Below, one piece after another: positions 26,208 through 34,896 of a stretch of 64,000 bases of DNA (positions are counted from its first letter, which is position 1; every line of letters begins with the position of its first letter). Location: positions 1-64,000 of the forward strand of contig CAJYIY010000006.1 in NCBI GenBank assembly GCA_913775305.1, written 5' to 3'. This stretch comes from an uncultured Erwinia sp. (lineage in GTDB: Bacteria > Pseudomonadota > Gammaproteobacteria > Enterobacterales > Enterobacteriaceae). The notes beneath the pieces were generated by a model. That model was not told the origin of the DNA and ran no database searches. It worked only from the letters and a program-made list of their open reading frames with translations. A program made the position numbers and the translations under genes.

Positions 26208-27007
26208 TGAAACAGCAAACAGGACGCGGTGAACTCTGGCTGCAAAAACTGACTGCCGGGGCACCCCGATTGCCGGGCCTGTGCCCGTCCGTGCAGGTTG
26301 CCGACGGCGAAGTACAGGGTGAAGCGGCGCGCTTTATTGCCGTGGTGGCGGATGAAAATAATCACTATCCGCGTGCCGCCGGAGGAGAAGTCGGCCTGCT
26401 GGAGGGCTGGACGCTGGCGAAGGTCGTCAGTGAAACCGTGGCAGAAGACGCGAACAAAGCCGAAAAACGCATCATTGTGGCGGTGATCGACGTGCCCAGC
26501 CAGGCCTATGGCCGTCGCGAGGAGGCTTTTGGCATTCATCAGGCGCTGGCCGCAGCGGCAGGAGCCTACGCCAGCGCGCGGCTCGCGGGTCACATTGTGA
26601 TTGGGCTGATTGTCGGTAAGGCGATGTCGGGTGCGTTTCTGGCCCACGGTTACCAGGCCAACCGGCTGATCGCCTTTAATGACGATGGCGTGATGATCCA
26701 CGCGATGGGCAAAGCGGCGGCGGCGCGCATCACCCTGCGCAGCGTTGAAGCGCTGGAAAAACTGGCGGAAACCATACCGCCCATGGCCTATGACATCAAA
26801 AATTACCAGACGCTTGGCCTGCTGGAATCGCTGCTGGATATCAGCAAGCCGGACGAGCCGGATGCCGGTGATGTGGCGCAGGTACGTCAGGCGCTGAGCG
26901 CTGCTGTTGCATCGGCCCGCCGCGACCCCGGACTGCAATGCCGCCTGCAGGCAGAGAACCGCAGCAGCTCAAAACGCGTTCGTGAACGGATGCGAGCGGT
27001 CTGGTAA
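26207..27007 (+). CDS. mdcE: Malonate decarboxylase gamma subunit MdcE
   Basis: A 266-residue partner of MdcD. Typical blocks are 'GELWLQKLTAGAPRLPG', 'AVIDVPSQAYGRREEAFGIHQALAAAAGAYASARLAGH' and 'VIGLIVGKAMSGAFLAHGYQANRLIAF', with 'MIHAMGKAAAARITLRSVEALEKLA' following. I use the ATG at 26207, which overlaps the mdcD stop (TGATG); a GTG three bases earlier is possible. An AGGGAGGA Shine-Dalgarno (26193-26200) lies just upstream. About 130 bp separate it from mdcF, so the enzyme genes and the transport/maturation genes form two tight blocks. Confidence 0.95.
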   Translation: MKQQTGRGELWLQKLTAGAPRLPGLCPSVQVADGEVQGEAARFIAVVADENNHYPRAAGGEVGLLEGWTLAKVVSETVAEDANKAEKRIIVAVIDVPSQAYGRREEAFGIHQALAAAAGAYASARLAGHIVIGLIVGKAMSGAFLAHGYQANRLIAFNDDGVMIHAMGKAAAARITLRSVEALEKLAETIPPMAYDIKNYQTLGLLESLLDISKPDEPDAGDVAQVRQALSAAVASARRDPGLQCRLQAENRSSSKRVRERMRAVW

Positions 27008-27138
27008 GAGAACATCGCTAAGACAAACCTGCCGGGTTATCTGCGGGAGAAAACAAAGAAGGTTTCCCCGCAGCCATGGCCTGAAAAATAGAAGAATAAT
27101 CATCGCATCGGTGCTTAAACAGACGACCAGGTGATGTT

Positions 27139-28098
27139 ATGACTTATATCATTATTCATGCGCTTGCCCCGATTTTCGTGATAATGCTGTTAGGCTTTTA
27201 TGCCGGAAAAGCGCAGATGGTGGACAACAAAAATGTTGCCCTGCTAAACGTTTTTGTCATGGATTTTGCTCTGCCCGCCGCGCTGTTCAGCGCCACGGTA
27301 AAAACCCCCTGGTTGGGGATTGTTCAGCAGTCGCCGCTGATCGTGGTGCTGGTGCTGTCGATGTGGGTGGGCTGGTTTGCCATCTATTTTATCTCCACGC
27401 GGTTATTTCATAAATCACCGCAGGACGCTGCGGTACTGACGCTGACCGTGTCTTTGCCGAACTATGCGGCACTGGGTCTGCCGATCCTTGGCAGCGTTCT
27501 GGGTGAAGGTCCGTCAACGTCACTGTCGGTGGCGGTTTCCATCGCCTGCGGCTCGGTGCTGCTGACGCCGTTCTGCCTGCTGATTCTTGAGCGCGAAAAA
27601 GCGCTGGCGGCGGGCAAAAGCCAGCAGTCCGGCATCGGCATGCTGCCCGTTTTAATGTGGCGTTCGGTTACCAAGCCCATCGTATGGGGACCGCTGCTGG
27701 GCGTGGTGCTGTCGGGGCTGGGGATCGCGATGCCGGAGATGGTGCTGGCGTCGATTAAACCTCTCGGCCTGTCGGCTACCGCCGCTGCACTGTTCCTGAC
27801 CGGGGTGATCCTCTCTGCTCGTAAGCTGAGTATCAATGGTGCGGTGATCGCTGGCTGTCTCACCAAGCTGGCCATTCAGCCGCTGATCGCCTGGGGCATC
27901 GTGTTGGCCCTCGGCCTGCATGGCCAGCTGGCGATTACGGCGATCCTGATGATCGCGCTGTCGGCGGGCTTCTTCGGCGTGGTGTTCGGCAACCGTTTTG
28001 GCGTGCAGTCACCGGATGCGGAAGCGGTTCTGCTGATTACCTCACTCTTGTGTATTCTAAGTCTGCCGTTGTTTATCACGCTGACATCCGGGATGTGA
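27139..28098 (+). CDS. mdcF: Malonate transporter MdcF (AEC family)
   Basis: A 319-residue auxin-efflux-carrier (AEC) family protein with about ten membrane helices. The N-terminus 'IIHALAPIFVIMLLGFYAGKAQMVDNKNVALLNVFVMDFALPAALF' and the crossover-type 'VSLPNYAALGLPILGSVLG' are typical. In mdc operons MdcF is assigned to malonate uptake; some relatives use MdcL-MdcM instead, which are absent here. It starts 7 nt after AGG at 27139 and is followed 1 bp later by mdcG. Confidence 0.92.
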   Translation: MTYIIIHALAPIFVIMLLGFYAGKAQMVDNKNVALLNVFVMDFALPAALFSATVKTPWLGIVQQSPLIVVLVLSMWVGWFAIYFISTRLFHKSPQDAAVLTLTVSLPNYAALGLPILGSVLGEGPSTSLSVAVSIACGSVLLTPFCLLILEREKALAAGKSQQSGIGMLPVLMWRSVTKPIVWGPLLGVVLSGLGIAMPEMVLASIKPLGLSATAAALFLTGVILSARKLSINGAVIAGCLTKLAIQPLIAWGIVLALGLHGQLAITAILMIALSAGFFGVVFGNRFGVQSPDAEAVLLITSLLCILSLPLFITLTSGM

Positions 28099-28099
28099 A

Positions 28100-28705
28100 A
28101 TGAGTTCACCACACGATCTGATTTGGGTTTCCGGCCAGGCTGCCTTACAGGGTGACCTGCCGGAATGGGTGGCCAGCCAGTGGCGGCCCGCGCTGCCGCT
28201 GGTGGTGCGCCGGGATTTCGATAAAGGCGGACGCGTGCCGGTCGGCGTGCGGGGGCTGCGGCGCGATCTGCGGGCCGCAGGCTGGGTCGATCCGCGGGAT
28301 ATCCGGCGGATTCTGTCGCCGGAAACCCTGAGCGATTCGGCCCGGCTGCTCGCTTCGCCCTATATTTCCCAGCCGCCGCTGCAGGCCGCGTTTCAGCTGG
28401 CTCAGCAAACCTGGCCGTGGCGCTGGGGCATTACCGGCAGCGTGGGGTATGCGCTGGCAACGGAATTGCCGGTGCTGCGCGCCGGGAGCGATCTGGACCT
28501 GCTAATCCGCAGCGAGCAGCCGCTCGATGATGCGGAACTGCTACGCTGGCAGACCTTTGTCAGCCAGCTAACCTGTCGGGTGGACACCCAGATCGGTACG
28601 CCGCAAGGGGGATTTTCCCTGACTGAATGGCTGCGGGAAGGGCGCGTGCTGCTGAAAACGCAGCGGGGCCCGCGCCTGACCGATCGGCCCTGGAGTGCAG
28701 AATGA
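28100..28705 (+). CDS. mdcG: Phosphoribosyl-dephospho-CoA transferase MdcG
   Basis: A 201-residue holo-ACP synthase of the malonate system. It transfers the phosphoribosyl-dephospho-CoA group made by MdcB to Ser25 of MdcC. The nucleotidyltransferase-like motif 'GSVGYALATELPVLRAGSDLDLLIRS' is visible, with the G-S and D-x-D residues typical of that fold. The short ATG at 28100 follows mdcF by 1 bp, and its stop overlaps mdcH (ATGA). Confidence 0.94.
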   Translation: MSSPHDLIWVSGQAALQGDLPEWVASQWRPALPLVVRRDFDKGGRVPVGVRGLRRDLRAAGWVDPRDIRRILSPETLSDSARLLASPYISQPPLQAAFQLAQQTWPWRWGITGSVGYALATELPVLRAGSDLDLLIRSEQPLDDAELLRWQTFVSQLTCRVDTQIGTPQGGFSLTEWLREGRVLLKTQRGPRLTDRPWSAE

Positions 28706-29610
28706 AGGTGCTTTTTACTTTTCCAGGCCAGGGCGCACAGCGACCCGGCATGTTACGGCAACTGCCTGACGGTGATTCGCTGCTTGATGAGGTCAGCGAC
28801 GTGCTGGCAGAAGATGCGCGACGGCTGGACAGCGCGGAGGCGCTTCGGCACACCCGCGCGGTGCAGCTGTGTATTCTGATTAGCGGCGTGGCCCATGCCC
28901 GTGCGCTGGAGCGGCAGGGCACCGTTGCCGATATCACCGCCGGGCTGTCGATTGGCGCGTATCCGGCGGCGGTGATGGCCGGAGCGCTGACATTCAGCGA
29001 CGCGCTGCGGCTGGTTTCGCTGCGCGGCACGCTGATGGAAAACGCCTGGCCGTGCGGCTACGGCCTGACGGCAATCGTCGGTTTTCCACCGGAGAGGCTG
29101 CTGCCGCTGCTCGGCGACGACTGCTGGCTGGCTAATGTGAACAGCCCGCAGCAGCTGGTGATTGCCGGGTCGGATGCGGCAATGGCGCGGGTGGGGGCCG
29201 AGGCGAAGTCTCTGGGGGCACAGCGCGCCTGTCGTCTGGCGGTCAGCGTGCCTTCGCACTGTGAACTTCTGACTCAGCCCGCACAGGAGCTGGCGCAGGC
29301 CTTTCAGACGGTAACGCTTCATTGCCCGCGCTGCGCCTTTCTTAGCGGCAGCAGCGCCAGGGTGCTGTGGCAGCCGCAGCAGATTGTTGACGATCTCGCC
29401 TACAACATGGCGCGCCGGGTAAACTGGTATGACGCCATGGTTGCCGCCGAAGAGCGGGAGGTGCGGCTGGCGATTGAAATGCCGCCCGGTGCAACACTGA
29501 CCGGCCTGACGCGGCAGTCGTTTAGCCTCGGCGGCGAAGCGATTGCTCTGGAACAGAGCGGTCCGGCGCTGGCTGCCCGGCTGGCGCAGAGGGTCAAAAC
29601 CGGGCAGTGA
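28702..29610 (+). CDS. mdcH: Malonyl-CoA:ACP transacylase MdcH
   Basis: A 302-residue FabD-like acyltransferase that primes holo-MdcC with malonyl from malonyl-CoA. It shows 'FTFPGQGAQRPGML', the nucleophile motif GLSIG (within 'DITAGLSIGAYPAAVMAGAL') and the substrate-arginine region 'LVSLRGTLMENAW'. It is the last gene of the operon. The ATG at 28702 overlaps the mdcG stop and gives the canonical FabD-like N-terminus; an earlier in-frame start would add a non-homologous stretch. A hairpin and 37-bp tandem repeats follow. Confidence 0.95.
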   Translation: MKVLFTFPGQGAQRPGMLRQLPDGDSLLDEVSDVLAEDARRLDSAEALRHTRAVQLCILISGVAHARALERQGTVADITAGLSIGAYPAAVMAGALTFSDALRLVSLRGTLMENAWPCGYGLTAIVGFPPERLLPLLGDDCWLANVNSPQQLVIAGSDAAMARVGAEAKSLGAQRACRLAVSVPSHCELLTQPAQELAQAFQTVTLHCPRCAFLSGSSARVLWQPQQIVDDLAYNMARRVNWYDAMVAAEEREVRLAIEMPPGATLTGLTRQSFSLGGEAIALEQSGPALAARLAQRVKTGQ

Positions 29611-29614
29611 CGGA

Positions 29615-29634
29615 TATCCCGCAGGCTCGGGATA
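29615..29634 (+). terminator. Small hairpin after mdcH
   Basis: Arms TATCCCG (29615-29621) and CGGGATA (29628-29634) pair perfectly around a 6-nt loop, 4 nt after the mdcH stop. There is no T-run, so factor-independent termination would be poor. It lies between convergent mdcH and mdcR. Confidence 0.4.
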
Positions 29635-29657
29635 AATCGGGCTGTGACGAGCATCCT

Positions 29658-29752
29658 GCTGGCTCGGGGCAGCACCGGTAGTATCGGGTATTCCGCTGGC
29701 TTGGGGCAGAACCGTTAGTATCGGGTATTCCGCTGGCTTGCAGGGGCAGAAT
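29658..29752. repeat. 37-bp tandem repeat, about 2.5 copies
   Basis: Unit 1 (29658-29694) and unit 2 (29695-29731) each begin with GCTGGCT and share 'AGTATCGGGTATTCC'; they differ at only a few positions. A partial third copy (29732-29752) begins with the same GCTGGCTTG and then diverges by a two-base insertion. The array fills the gap between convergent mdcH and mdcR. It is not part of any credible ORF. Confidence 0.8.
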
Positions 29753-29789
29753 CAGGCAGCGTACGGGTATGTTGCCGGATACCGCGGAG

Positions 29790-30716
29790 TCAGGATTTCG
29801 CTGCGCGCTGGCGGCTGTACATCCTGCCTTCAGCGACCAGCGCCAGCAGATTCGGATCGTGCTCACGGTTGCGCTCAAAGACGATCGAAATGTTCTGCCG
29901 CATCTGATAGGGCTGCGCCAGCCGCAGCAGCTGAACGGAGTTTTCATATACCCGCTTCATCCGTCCAGGCAGCAGGGTAAAGCCCACGCCAGCCTGCACC
30001 AGACTCAGCATCGAAAAAATATCGTTAACCCGGGTAACAATCTCCGGCTCGTAGCCGGCAATGGTGAATGCCTCACGAAAGCCCTGCCAGGTCGCAAAGC
30101 CCTCATCAAGAGAGACGAATTTCTCATGACGGAAATCGCGCAGATCGGCCTCTTTGCTGACGTCCAGCCCGGAAGTGGCGGGCGCGGCGAGAAAAATATC
30201 GTCCTCAAACAGCGGCAGCGTTTCCAGCTGGCTGTGATTGATCTGTTCGCAGGAGGTGGCGATCAGCACTGCGTCAAGCGTGCCTTCCTCCAGGCGGTTT
30301 AACAGCATCTTGTTAGAGCCCATCGTCAGCTCCAGTTCCAAATCCGGGCGGCGCAGCTTCATGCCCATAATCAGCTGGGGAATGGTCTCCAGAGTTAGCG
30401 AATAGAGGGTGCCCAGCCGCAGATTTCCCTGGCCTATTCCGGCGGTTCTCCGCGCCTCTTCCACGCCGCGTGACAGCAGGTCCAGCGCCTCCTGACCGTA
30501 CTCCCACAGCGTATGGGCGGCGGGCATCGGCACCAGATGACGCCCCTGATGGATAAACAGCGGACAGCGCAGGCTTTCTTCCAGGCTGTGCAGCGCGCGA
30601 TGAACGCTGACGCTGCTGATCCCCAGTGCCGCTGCCGTGCGGGCAAGATTGCCCCGGGCCATGAAGGCGATAAATATTTCCAGTTTACGAACGGTAATAT
30701 CCGAATCGATGCTCAT
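29790..30716 (-). CDS. mdcR: LysR-family regulator MdcR
   Basis: A LysR-type regulator of 308 residues: an N-terminal winged helix (residues about 10-70: 'LEIFIAFMARGNLARTAAALGISSVSVHRALHSLEESL') and a periplasmic-binding-protein-like effector domain ('AGIGQGNLRLGTLYSLTLETIPQLIMG'). Location beside mdcH and resemblance to MdcR make it the likely activator of the mdc operon, with malonate as inducer. I chose the ATG at 30716 because it gives the usual LysR N-terminal spacing; the longer reading to 30839 would run into the divergent promoter region. A candidate target is the palindrome at 22395-22417. Confidence 0.88.
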   Translation of the reverse strand: MSIDSDITVRKLEIFIAFMARGNLARTAAALGISSVSVHRALHSLEESLRCPLFIHQGRHLVPMPAAHTLWEYGQEALDLLSRGVEEARRTAGIGQGNLRLGTLYSLTLETIPQLIMGMKLRRPDLELELTMGSNKMLLNRLEEGTLDAVLIATSCEQINHSQLETLPLFEDDIFLAAPATSGLDVSKEADLRDFRHEKFVSLDEGFATWQGFREAFTIAGYEPEIVTRVNDIFSMLSLVQAGVGFTLLPGRMKRVYENSVQLLRLAQPYQMRQNISIVFERNREHDPNLLALVAEGRMYSRQRAAKS

Positions 30717-30876
30717 TGTGACCTGCTTCCGTGAGTCGCCATATGATGAGTTTAACGAGTTTATATCTGAAAACAGGCAGGGGGTTTGACACTTTGATGC
30801 GCCGCTAAGTGAAGCCCGGTGCCCCCTGACCTCCGTCATTCAGCAGCGGCGGAGAGGGCGGTTTCCATTCTGTCTG

Positions 30877-30910
30877 CTGTCACCGCGCTGTCATCTTTTC
30901 TCAGTATGTT
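30877..30910 (+). promoter_or_regulatory. Pho box and -10 of the ABC importer operon
   Basis: CTGTCAC (30877-30883), a 4-nt spacer and CTGTCAT (30888-30894) form a near-perfect PhoB box with the required 11-bp period. A -10 hexamer TATGTT (30905-30910) starts 10 nt after the box, the arrangement of PhoB-activated promoters that lack a -35. It lies 56 bp before the first gene of the transporter. Confidence 0.78.
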
Positions 30911-30949
30911 CTAAGCCGTTGCTTTAATTGAACGGAATTCGGGTGCCCG

Positions 30950-32017
30950 ATGTCAGCGATCCTGATCGAAAATCTGTGTAAATCCTTTGGCCAGCAGCCG
31001 GTGCTGCGTAATGTCTCGTTGCAGATTGAGCACGGTGAGTTTATCGCCGTACTCGGGCCTTCCGGCTGCGGTAAAACCACTCTGCTGCGCACCCTGGCCG
31101 GGTTTGAAACCCCGGACTCCGGCACGATTACCGTCGGCGAACGCTGCTACAGTGCCCCGGGCCGGCATCTGCCGCCTGAACAGCGTGAACTGAGCGTGGT
31201 GTTCCAGAACTACGCCCTTTGGCCGCATATGTCGGTGGCAGAAAACATCGAGTACAGCCTGAAAGTGAAAGGTCTGGATCGCGCCAGTCGGCGCATCCGG
31301 GTTGATGCCGCGCTGATGCTGGTCGGCCTTGACGGCATGGGTGAACGCCGCCCGGCGGATCTCTCCGGCGGACAGCGGCAGCGTGTGGCGCTGGCGCGCT
31401 GTCTGGTCACACGGCCGCAGCTGGTGCTGCTGGATGAGCCGCTGGCCAACCTTGATGTACACCTGCGTGCGGCGATGGAAGAGGAGTTTACCCGCTTTCA
31501 TCATCACGCCGGTGCCACGTTGATCTACATCACCCACGATCAGCACGAAGCGATGGCGCTGGCCGATCGCATTGTGGTGATGCAGGCGGGACAGGTGATG
31601 CAGTTCGCCACCCCGCAGGACCTTTACCGCCAGCCCGCCTGCGAAATGGTGGCGCGATTTATTGATGATGGTCGGGTGGTCGCGGTGAGAGATATTGAAC
31701 CCGACGGCCACGGCTTTGCCTGGGTCACGCTGTATGGTCAGCGGGTCAGGCTACGCGCCAGCCACAGCCAGGCGGTGCTTCCCCGGGGAAAAATCTGCCT
31801 GCATGCGGGCGACCTGCACAGGGTAGGGAATGATGCTCCCGGCTTTGACGGCATCCTCCGGCGGGTCGTGTATCGCGGTGGCTACAGCCAGCTGGAGATT
31901 GAACCGGCCGACGATGCCAGTTGCCGTCTGACGCTGATACAGGCGGACGCCGCACCGCTGCGTATTGGCGATCGTCTCAGACTGTCCACTACCGACGGTT
32001 GGGTGATCCCGCAATAA
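30950..32017 (+). CDS. ABC importer ATP-binding protein, Pho-controlled
   Basis: A 355-residue ATPase of the ferric/phosphonate-type ABC importer class. Walker A is GPSGCGKT (residues 36-43), the signature is 'LSGGQRQRVALARCL', Walker B is 'LVLLDEPLANLD' and the H-loop is 'YITHDQHEAMALADR'; a C-terminal TOBE-like domain follows from about 245. General annotation would call it FbpC-like (iron). The Pho box upstream, the acid phosphatase downstream and the lack of a Fur box argue instead for a phosphorus-containing substrate. First gene of a three-gene operon. Confidence 0.88.
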   Translation: MSAILIENLCKSFGQQPVLRNVSLQIEHGEFIAVLGPSGCGKTTLLRTLAGFETPDSGTITVGERCYSAPGRHLPPEQRELSVVFQNYALWPHMSVAENIEYSLKVKGLDRASRRIRVDAALMLVGLDGMGERRPADLSGGQRQRVALARCLVTRPQLVLLDEPLANLDVHLRAAMEEEFTRFHHHAGATLIYITHDQHEAMALADRIVVMQAGQVMQFATPQDLYRQPACEMVARFIDDGRVVAVRDIEPDGHGFAWVTLYGQRVRLRASHSQAVLPRGKICLHAGDLHRVGNDAPGFDGILRRVVYRGGYSQLEIEPADDASCRLTLIQADAAPLRIGDRLRLSTTDGWVIPQ

Positions 32018-32044
32018 CCCCTTTTCATTCATTAAGGACTTCAG

Positions 32045-33019
32045 ATGCGTAACACGGTAAATATTCTGGCACTGTTGGCTTTCACCTCCCTGTCAGCCGG
32101 GGCGGCCGACGGCAAGCTGGTGGTCTATACCTCTCAGGCGCCGGAAATCGCGCAGCAAACCATTGAGGCCTTTAAAGCCGCGAATCCCGGCATTGAGGTC
32201 AGCTGGACCCGCAACGGTACCACTCAGTTGATGAACGTGCTACGAACCGAGATGATGAGCGGCAACGTCAAAGCAGATGTACTGCTGGTCGCCGATTCCA
32301 TCAACCTCGGGGCGTTGAAAAAAGAGGGCAAGCTGATGGCCTATCCGGATGCACCGGTCAGCCATATCAGCCCCCATTTCTATGATAAAGACAAGACCTG
32401 GTTTGGGACGAAAATCATCGCCACGGTGATTGGCTATAACACCCGGAACGCCACCCCGGTTACCGGCTGGACGGCGCTGACCGATGCCCGCAACCGCGGC
32501 CAGGTCGCGGTGCCAAGCCCGCTCTATTCCGGCGCGGCGCTCTACCATCTGCATACTGCCATTAACACCCCCACAATCGGCTGGGAATTCTATAAAAAGC
32601 TGGCGGCCAACGGTATCACCCCGGAAGGGGGCAACGGGCCGGCGCTGAAGGCGGTGGCCAGTGGCGTCGCCAGATACGGCATCATTACCGATGCCGATTT
32701 GATCCGCGCGAAAAAACAGGGGTCGCCGGTTGATCTGGTCTATCCCAGCGAAGGGGCTTCTTTTGTCACCGAGCCGGTGGCAATCCTTGCCGGTGCACAC
32801 AACGTGCCAGCGGCAAAAGCCTTTGTTGATTTCATGCTGTCAGAAAAGGGCCAGCAGCTGGTAGCACAACAGGGCAACCGCCCGATCGACAAACGCGTAG
32901 CGGCACCGGACGGCTTTGCGCCGATCGATTCGATCAAACTGCTGACGCTCGACAGCGACAAAGCGGTTAACGACGATGTGCAGGTACGCGAGAAATTTAC
33001 TGACATCTTCGGCGGATAA
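32045..33019 (+). CDS. ABC importer periplasmic binding protein (FbpA-fold)
   Basis: A 324-residue exported solute-binding protein with a signal peptide (VNILALLAFTSLSAGAA) and the FbpA-like start 'KLVVYTSQAPEIAQQTIEAFKAANPGIEVSWTRNGTTQLMNVL'. The adjacent tyrosine pair that coordinates iron in FbpA is not seen; the equivalent region reads 'GVARYGIITDADLI' with one Tyr. This weakens an iron role and suits AfuA- or phosphonate-type relatives that bind organophosphates. AAGGA precedes the ATG. The permease follows after 3 bp. Confidence 0.85.
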   Translation: MRNTVNILALLAFTSLSAGAADGKLVVYTSQAPEIAQQTIEAFKAANPGIEVSWTRNGTTQLMNVLRTEMMSGNVKADVLLVADSINLGALKKEGKLMAYPDAPVSHISPHFYDKDKTWFGTKIIATVIGYNTRNATPVTGWTALTDARNRGQVAVPSPLYSGAALYHLHTAINTPTIGWEFYKKLAANGITPEGGNGPALKAVASGVARYGIITDADLIRAKKQGSPVDLVYPSEGASFVTEPVAILAGAHNVPAAKAFVDFMLSEKGQQLVAQQGNRPIDKRVAAPDGFAPIDSIKLLTLDSDKAVNDDVQVREKFTDIFGG

Positions 33020-33022
33020 ACA

Positions 33023-34759
33023 ATGAGCGTATTGCCTGGCATGATGCGCAGCGCCCGCGACCCTCGTGCGATCCGCTGGCCCGGCAGCGAGCGGTGGATC
33101 CTCTGGCTGCTGGCGATAATGATTGGCCTGCTCTCTGTTGCCCCCCTGACACGGCTGATCTGGGCGGCCGTTGCACCCCAGGGCTTACCCGACAGCGAGC
33201 GTCTGCTGACGTTGTTAAATACGCCGCGGGTGCTGCGTGCCACAGGCAATACGCTGATTATTGCACTGTGCGCCACCGCGCTCTCCCTGCTGCTGGGAAC
33301 GCTGGCGGCCTGGCTGGTAGCGCTAAGTGATATCCGCGCCAGGTCAGCATGGGTTTTTGCTTTTATCCTGCCGCTGATGATCCCCCCGCAGGTGACCGCG
33401 CTGGCCTGGGTGCAGGCGTTGTCGCCCACCGGCCCGCTGATCACCCTACTGGCCTGGCTGGGTCTGTCTCCCGGCGTGGGCCCGCCGCCGCTCTACTCCA
33501 TGAGCGGCATCATTCTTTTACTCGGGCTGCATAATGCGCCACTGGTCTTTCTGGCGGTGCGCGCCGGATTACAACGCCTGCCGTCCGATCTGGTTGAGGC
33601 CGCTCGCATTACCGGAGCGTCACCGCTGCGGGTACTGTTGACGGTTATCCTCCCGCTGGCGCGCCCGGCGATTTTTGCCGGAGCTGCGCTCTCCTTTGTT
33701 GCCGCTGCCGGTAACTTTGGGATTCAGGCTATGCTGGGCATCCCGGCGCGGATACCGACGCTGATTACCCTGATATATCAGCAGCTGAACCGCAGCGGTC
33801 CGGGTGCGCTGCCCGATATGGCCGTGCTGTCGCTGCTGCTGGCGTTAATTACCCTGGCCGGACTGCTCTCCAGCAGTCTGCTCGGCGGTCGGCGCGATGT
33901 GCGCGTCAGCGGAACGGCGCACGGGCTGACACAGTCGCTCGGGCGCTGGCGACTGCCGGTAGAAGCGATTGCGTGGCTGCTGATGGCGCTGGTTCTGCTG
34001 CTGCCCCTGTCGGCGCTGCTGACCACCTCGCTGGTCCAGGGCTTTGGCCAGACGCTGAACGGGCAGACGCTGACGCTGATTAACTACCGCAATGCGCTGT
34101 TTGACTACCCGGCGGTGCGCCACGCTTTTTTCACCAGCCTCTGGCTGACGGCAAGCGCGGCGGCGATCCTGACGCTGATGGCATTGTTTATGGCCTGCTA
34201 TCTCAGCTGGCGACGCCATCGCCTTGTGCGGGTGCTTCATCTCTCCAGCGAACTGGCCTATGCGCTGCCTGGCGTAGTGATCGGGATTGCCGCGCTGCTG
34301 TTTTTCCTGCGGCCGCTGCCGCTGGTCAACGTCAGCCTGTACGGCACGGTATGGATTATCCTCGCCGCCTATCTCTCCAACTTCCTTGCGCTGGTGCTGC
34401 GCCCGACCCTGGCGGGATTTGCCCGCGTGGAGCGATCGCTGGATGAGGCGGCGCAGCTGGCTGGCGCAGGCTTCCTGCGGCGGATGCGGGACATTCTGCT
34501 TCCGCTGGTGGCACCGTCGGCCATCGCCGGGGCGATCCTGGTATTTATGACCGCTCTGAACGAAATTCAGGTCTCGATCCTGCTGGTCACCTCTTCAACC
34601 CAGACGCTCGGGCCGACCATCGTCTTCCTCGACGAGGGCGGTTCGTCAACGCTGGCGGCGGCAGTGGGCTGCCTGATGATTCTGGTGGTGGTTAGTCTGA
34701 TGCTGCTGGCGTCCTGGTGCGCGCGCAGGCATCAGGGCGTGCTGCCGTGGCAGGGATAA
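33023..34759 (+). CDS. ABC importer permease, two fused membrane halves
   Basis: A 578-residue protein with two consecutive permease domains of about six helices each, as in FbpB/AfuB-type importers. Each half has an EAA-like loop: 'DLVEAARITGASPLRVLLTVILPLARPAI' and 'SLDEAAQLAGAGFLRRMRDILLPLVAPSAI', which dock the ATPase. A single chain therefore forms the whole channel. It ends the three-gene operon; the phosphatase gene follows with its own Pho box 137 bp later. Confidence 0.88.
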   Translation: MSVLPGMMRSARDPRAIRWPGSERWILWLLAIMIGLLSVAPLTRLIWAAVAPQGLPDSERLLTLLNTPRVLRATGNTLIIALCATALSLLLGTLAAWLVALSDIRARSAWVFAFILPLMIPPQVTALAWVQALSPTGPLITLLAWLGLSPGVGPPPLYSMSGIILLLGLHNAPLVFLAVRAGLQRLPSDLVEAARITGASPLRVLLTVILPLARPAIFAGAALSFVAAAGNFGIQAMLGIPARIPTLITLIYQQLNRSGPGALPDMAVLSLLLALITLAGLLSSSLLGGRRDVRVSGTAHGLTQSLGRWRLPVEAIAWLLMALVLLLPLSALLTTSLVQGFGQTLNGQTLTLINYRNALFDYPAVRHAFFTSLWLTASAAAILTLMALFMACYLSWRRHRLVRVLHLSSELAYALPGVVIGIAALLFFLRPLPLVNVSLYGTVWIILAAYLSNFLALVLRPTLAGFARVERSLDEAAQLAGAGFLRRMRDILLPLVAPSAIAGAILVFMTALNEIQVSILLVTSSTQTLGPTIVFLDEGGSSTLAAAVGCLMILVVVSLMLLASWCARRHQGVLPWQG

Positions 34760-34822
34760 AACCAACAGGCTCTCGCTGGGGTGTTTTATGACAGGATACG
34801 AGAATCTGCATTGGAATTGGTT

Positions 34823-34840
34823 TTGCCATAAAAGTGTCAT
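34823..34840 (+). promoter_or_regulatory. Pho box upstream of acid phosphatase
   Basis: TTGCCAT (34823-34829), AAAA and GTGTCAT (34834-34840) match the PhoB half-site at 5 and 6 of 7 positions, with the correct 11-bp period and an A-rich spacer. A weak -10 (TAGTCT, 34851-34856) starts 10 nt after the box. The ATG is 56 bp downstream. Confidence 0.65.
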
Positions 34841-34896
34841 ATCCCGGGGGTAGTCTGCTGACGACGAAGTTAACCTGATAATATTGAGGATGTTTT

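Noticed and set aside
29611..29789. CRISPR array in the tandem repeats after mdcH
   Set aside because: The 37-bp units are contiguous with no spacers and no cas genes are nearby.
30950..34759. Assignment of the ABC importer as ferric iron FbpABC
   Set aside because: There is no Fur box, a strong Pho box is present, the iron-binding tyrosine pair is missing, and a phosphatase gene is adjacent. A phosphorus substrate is more consistent.
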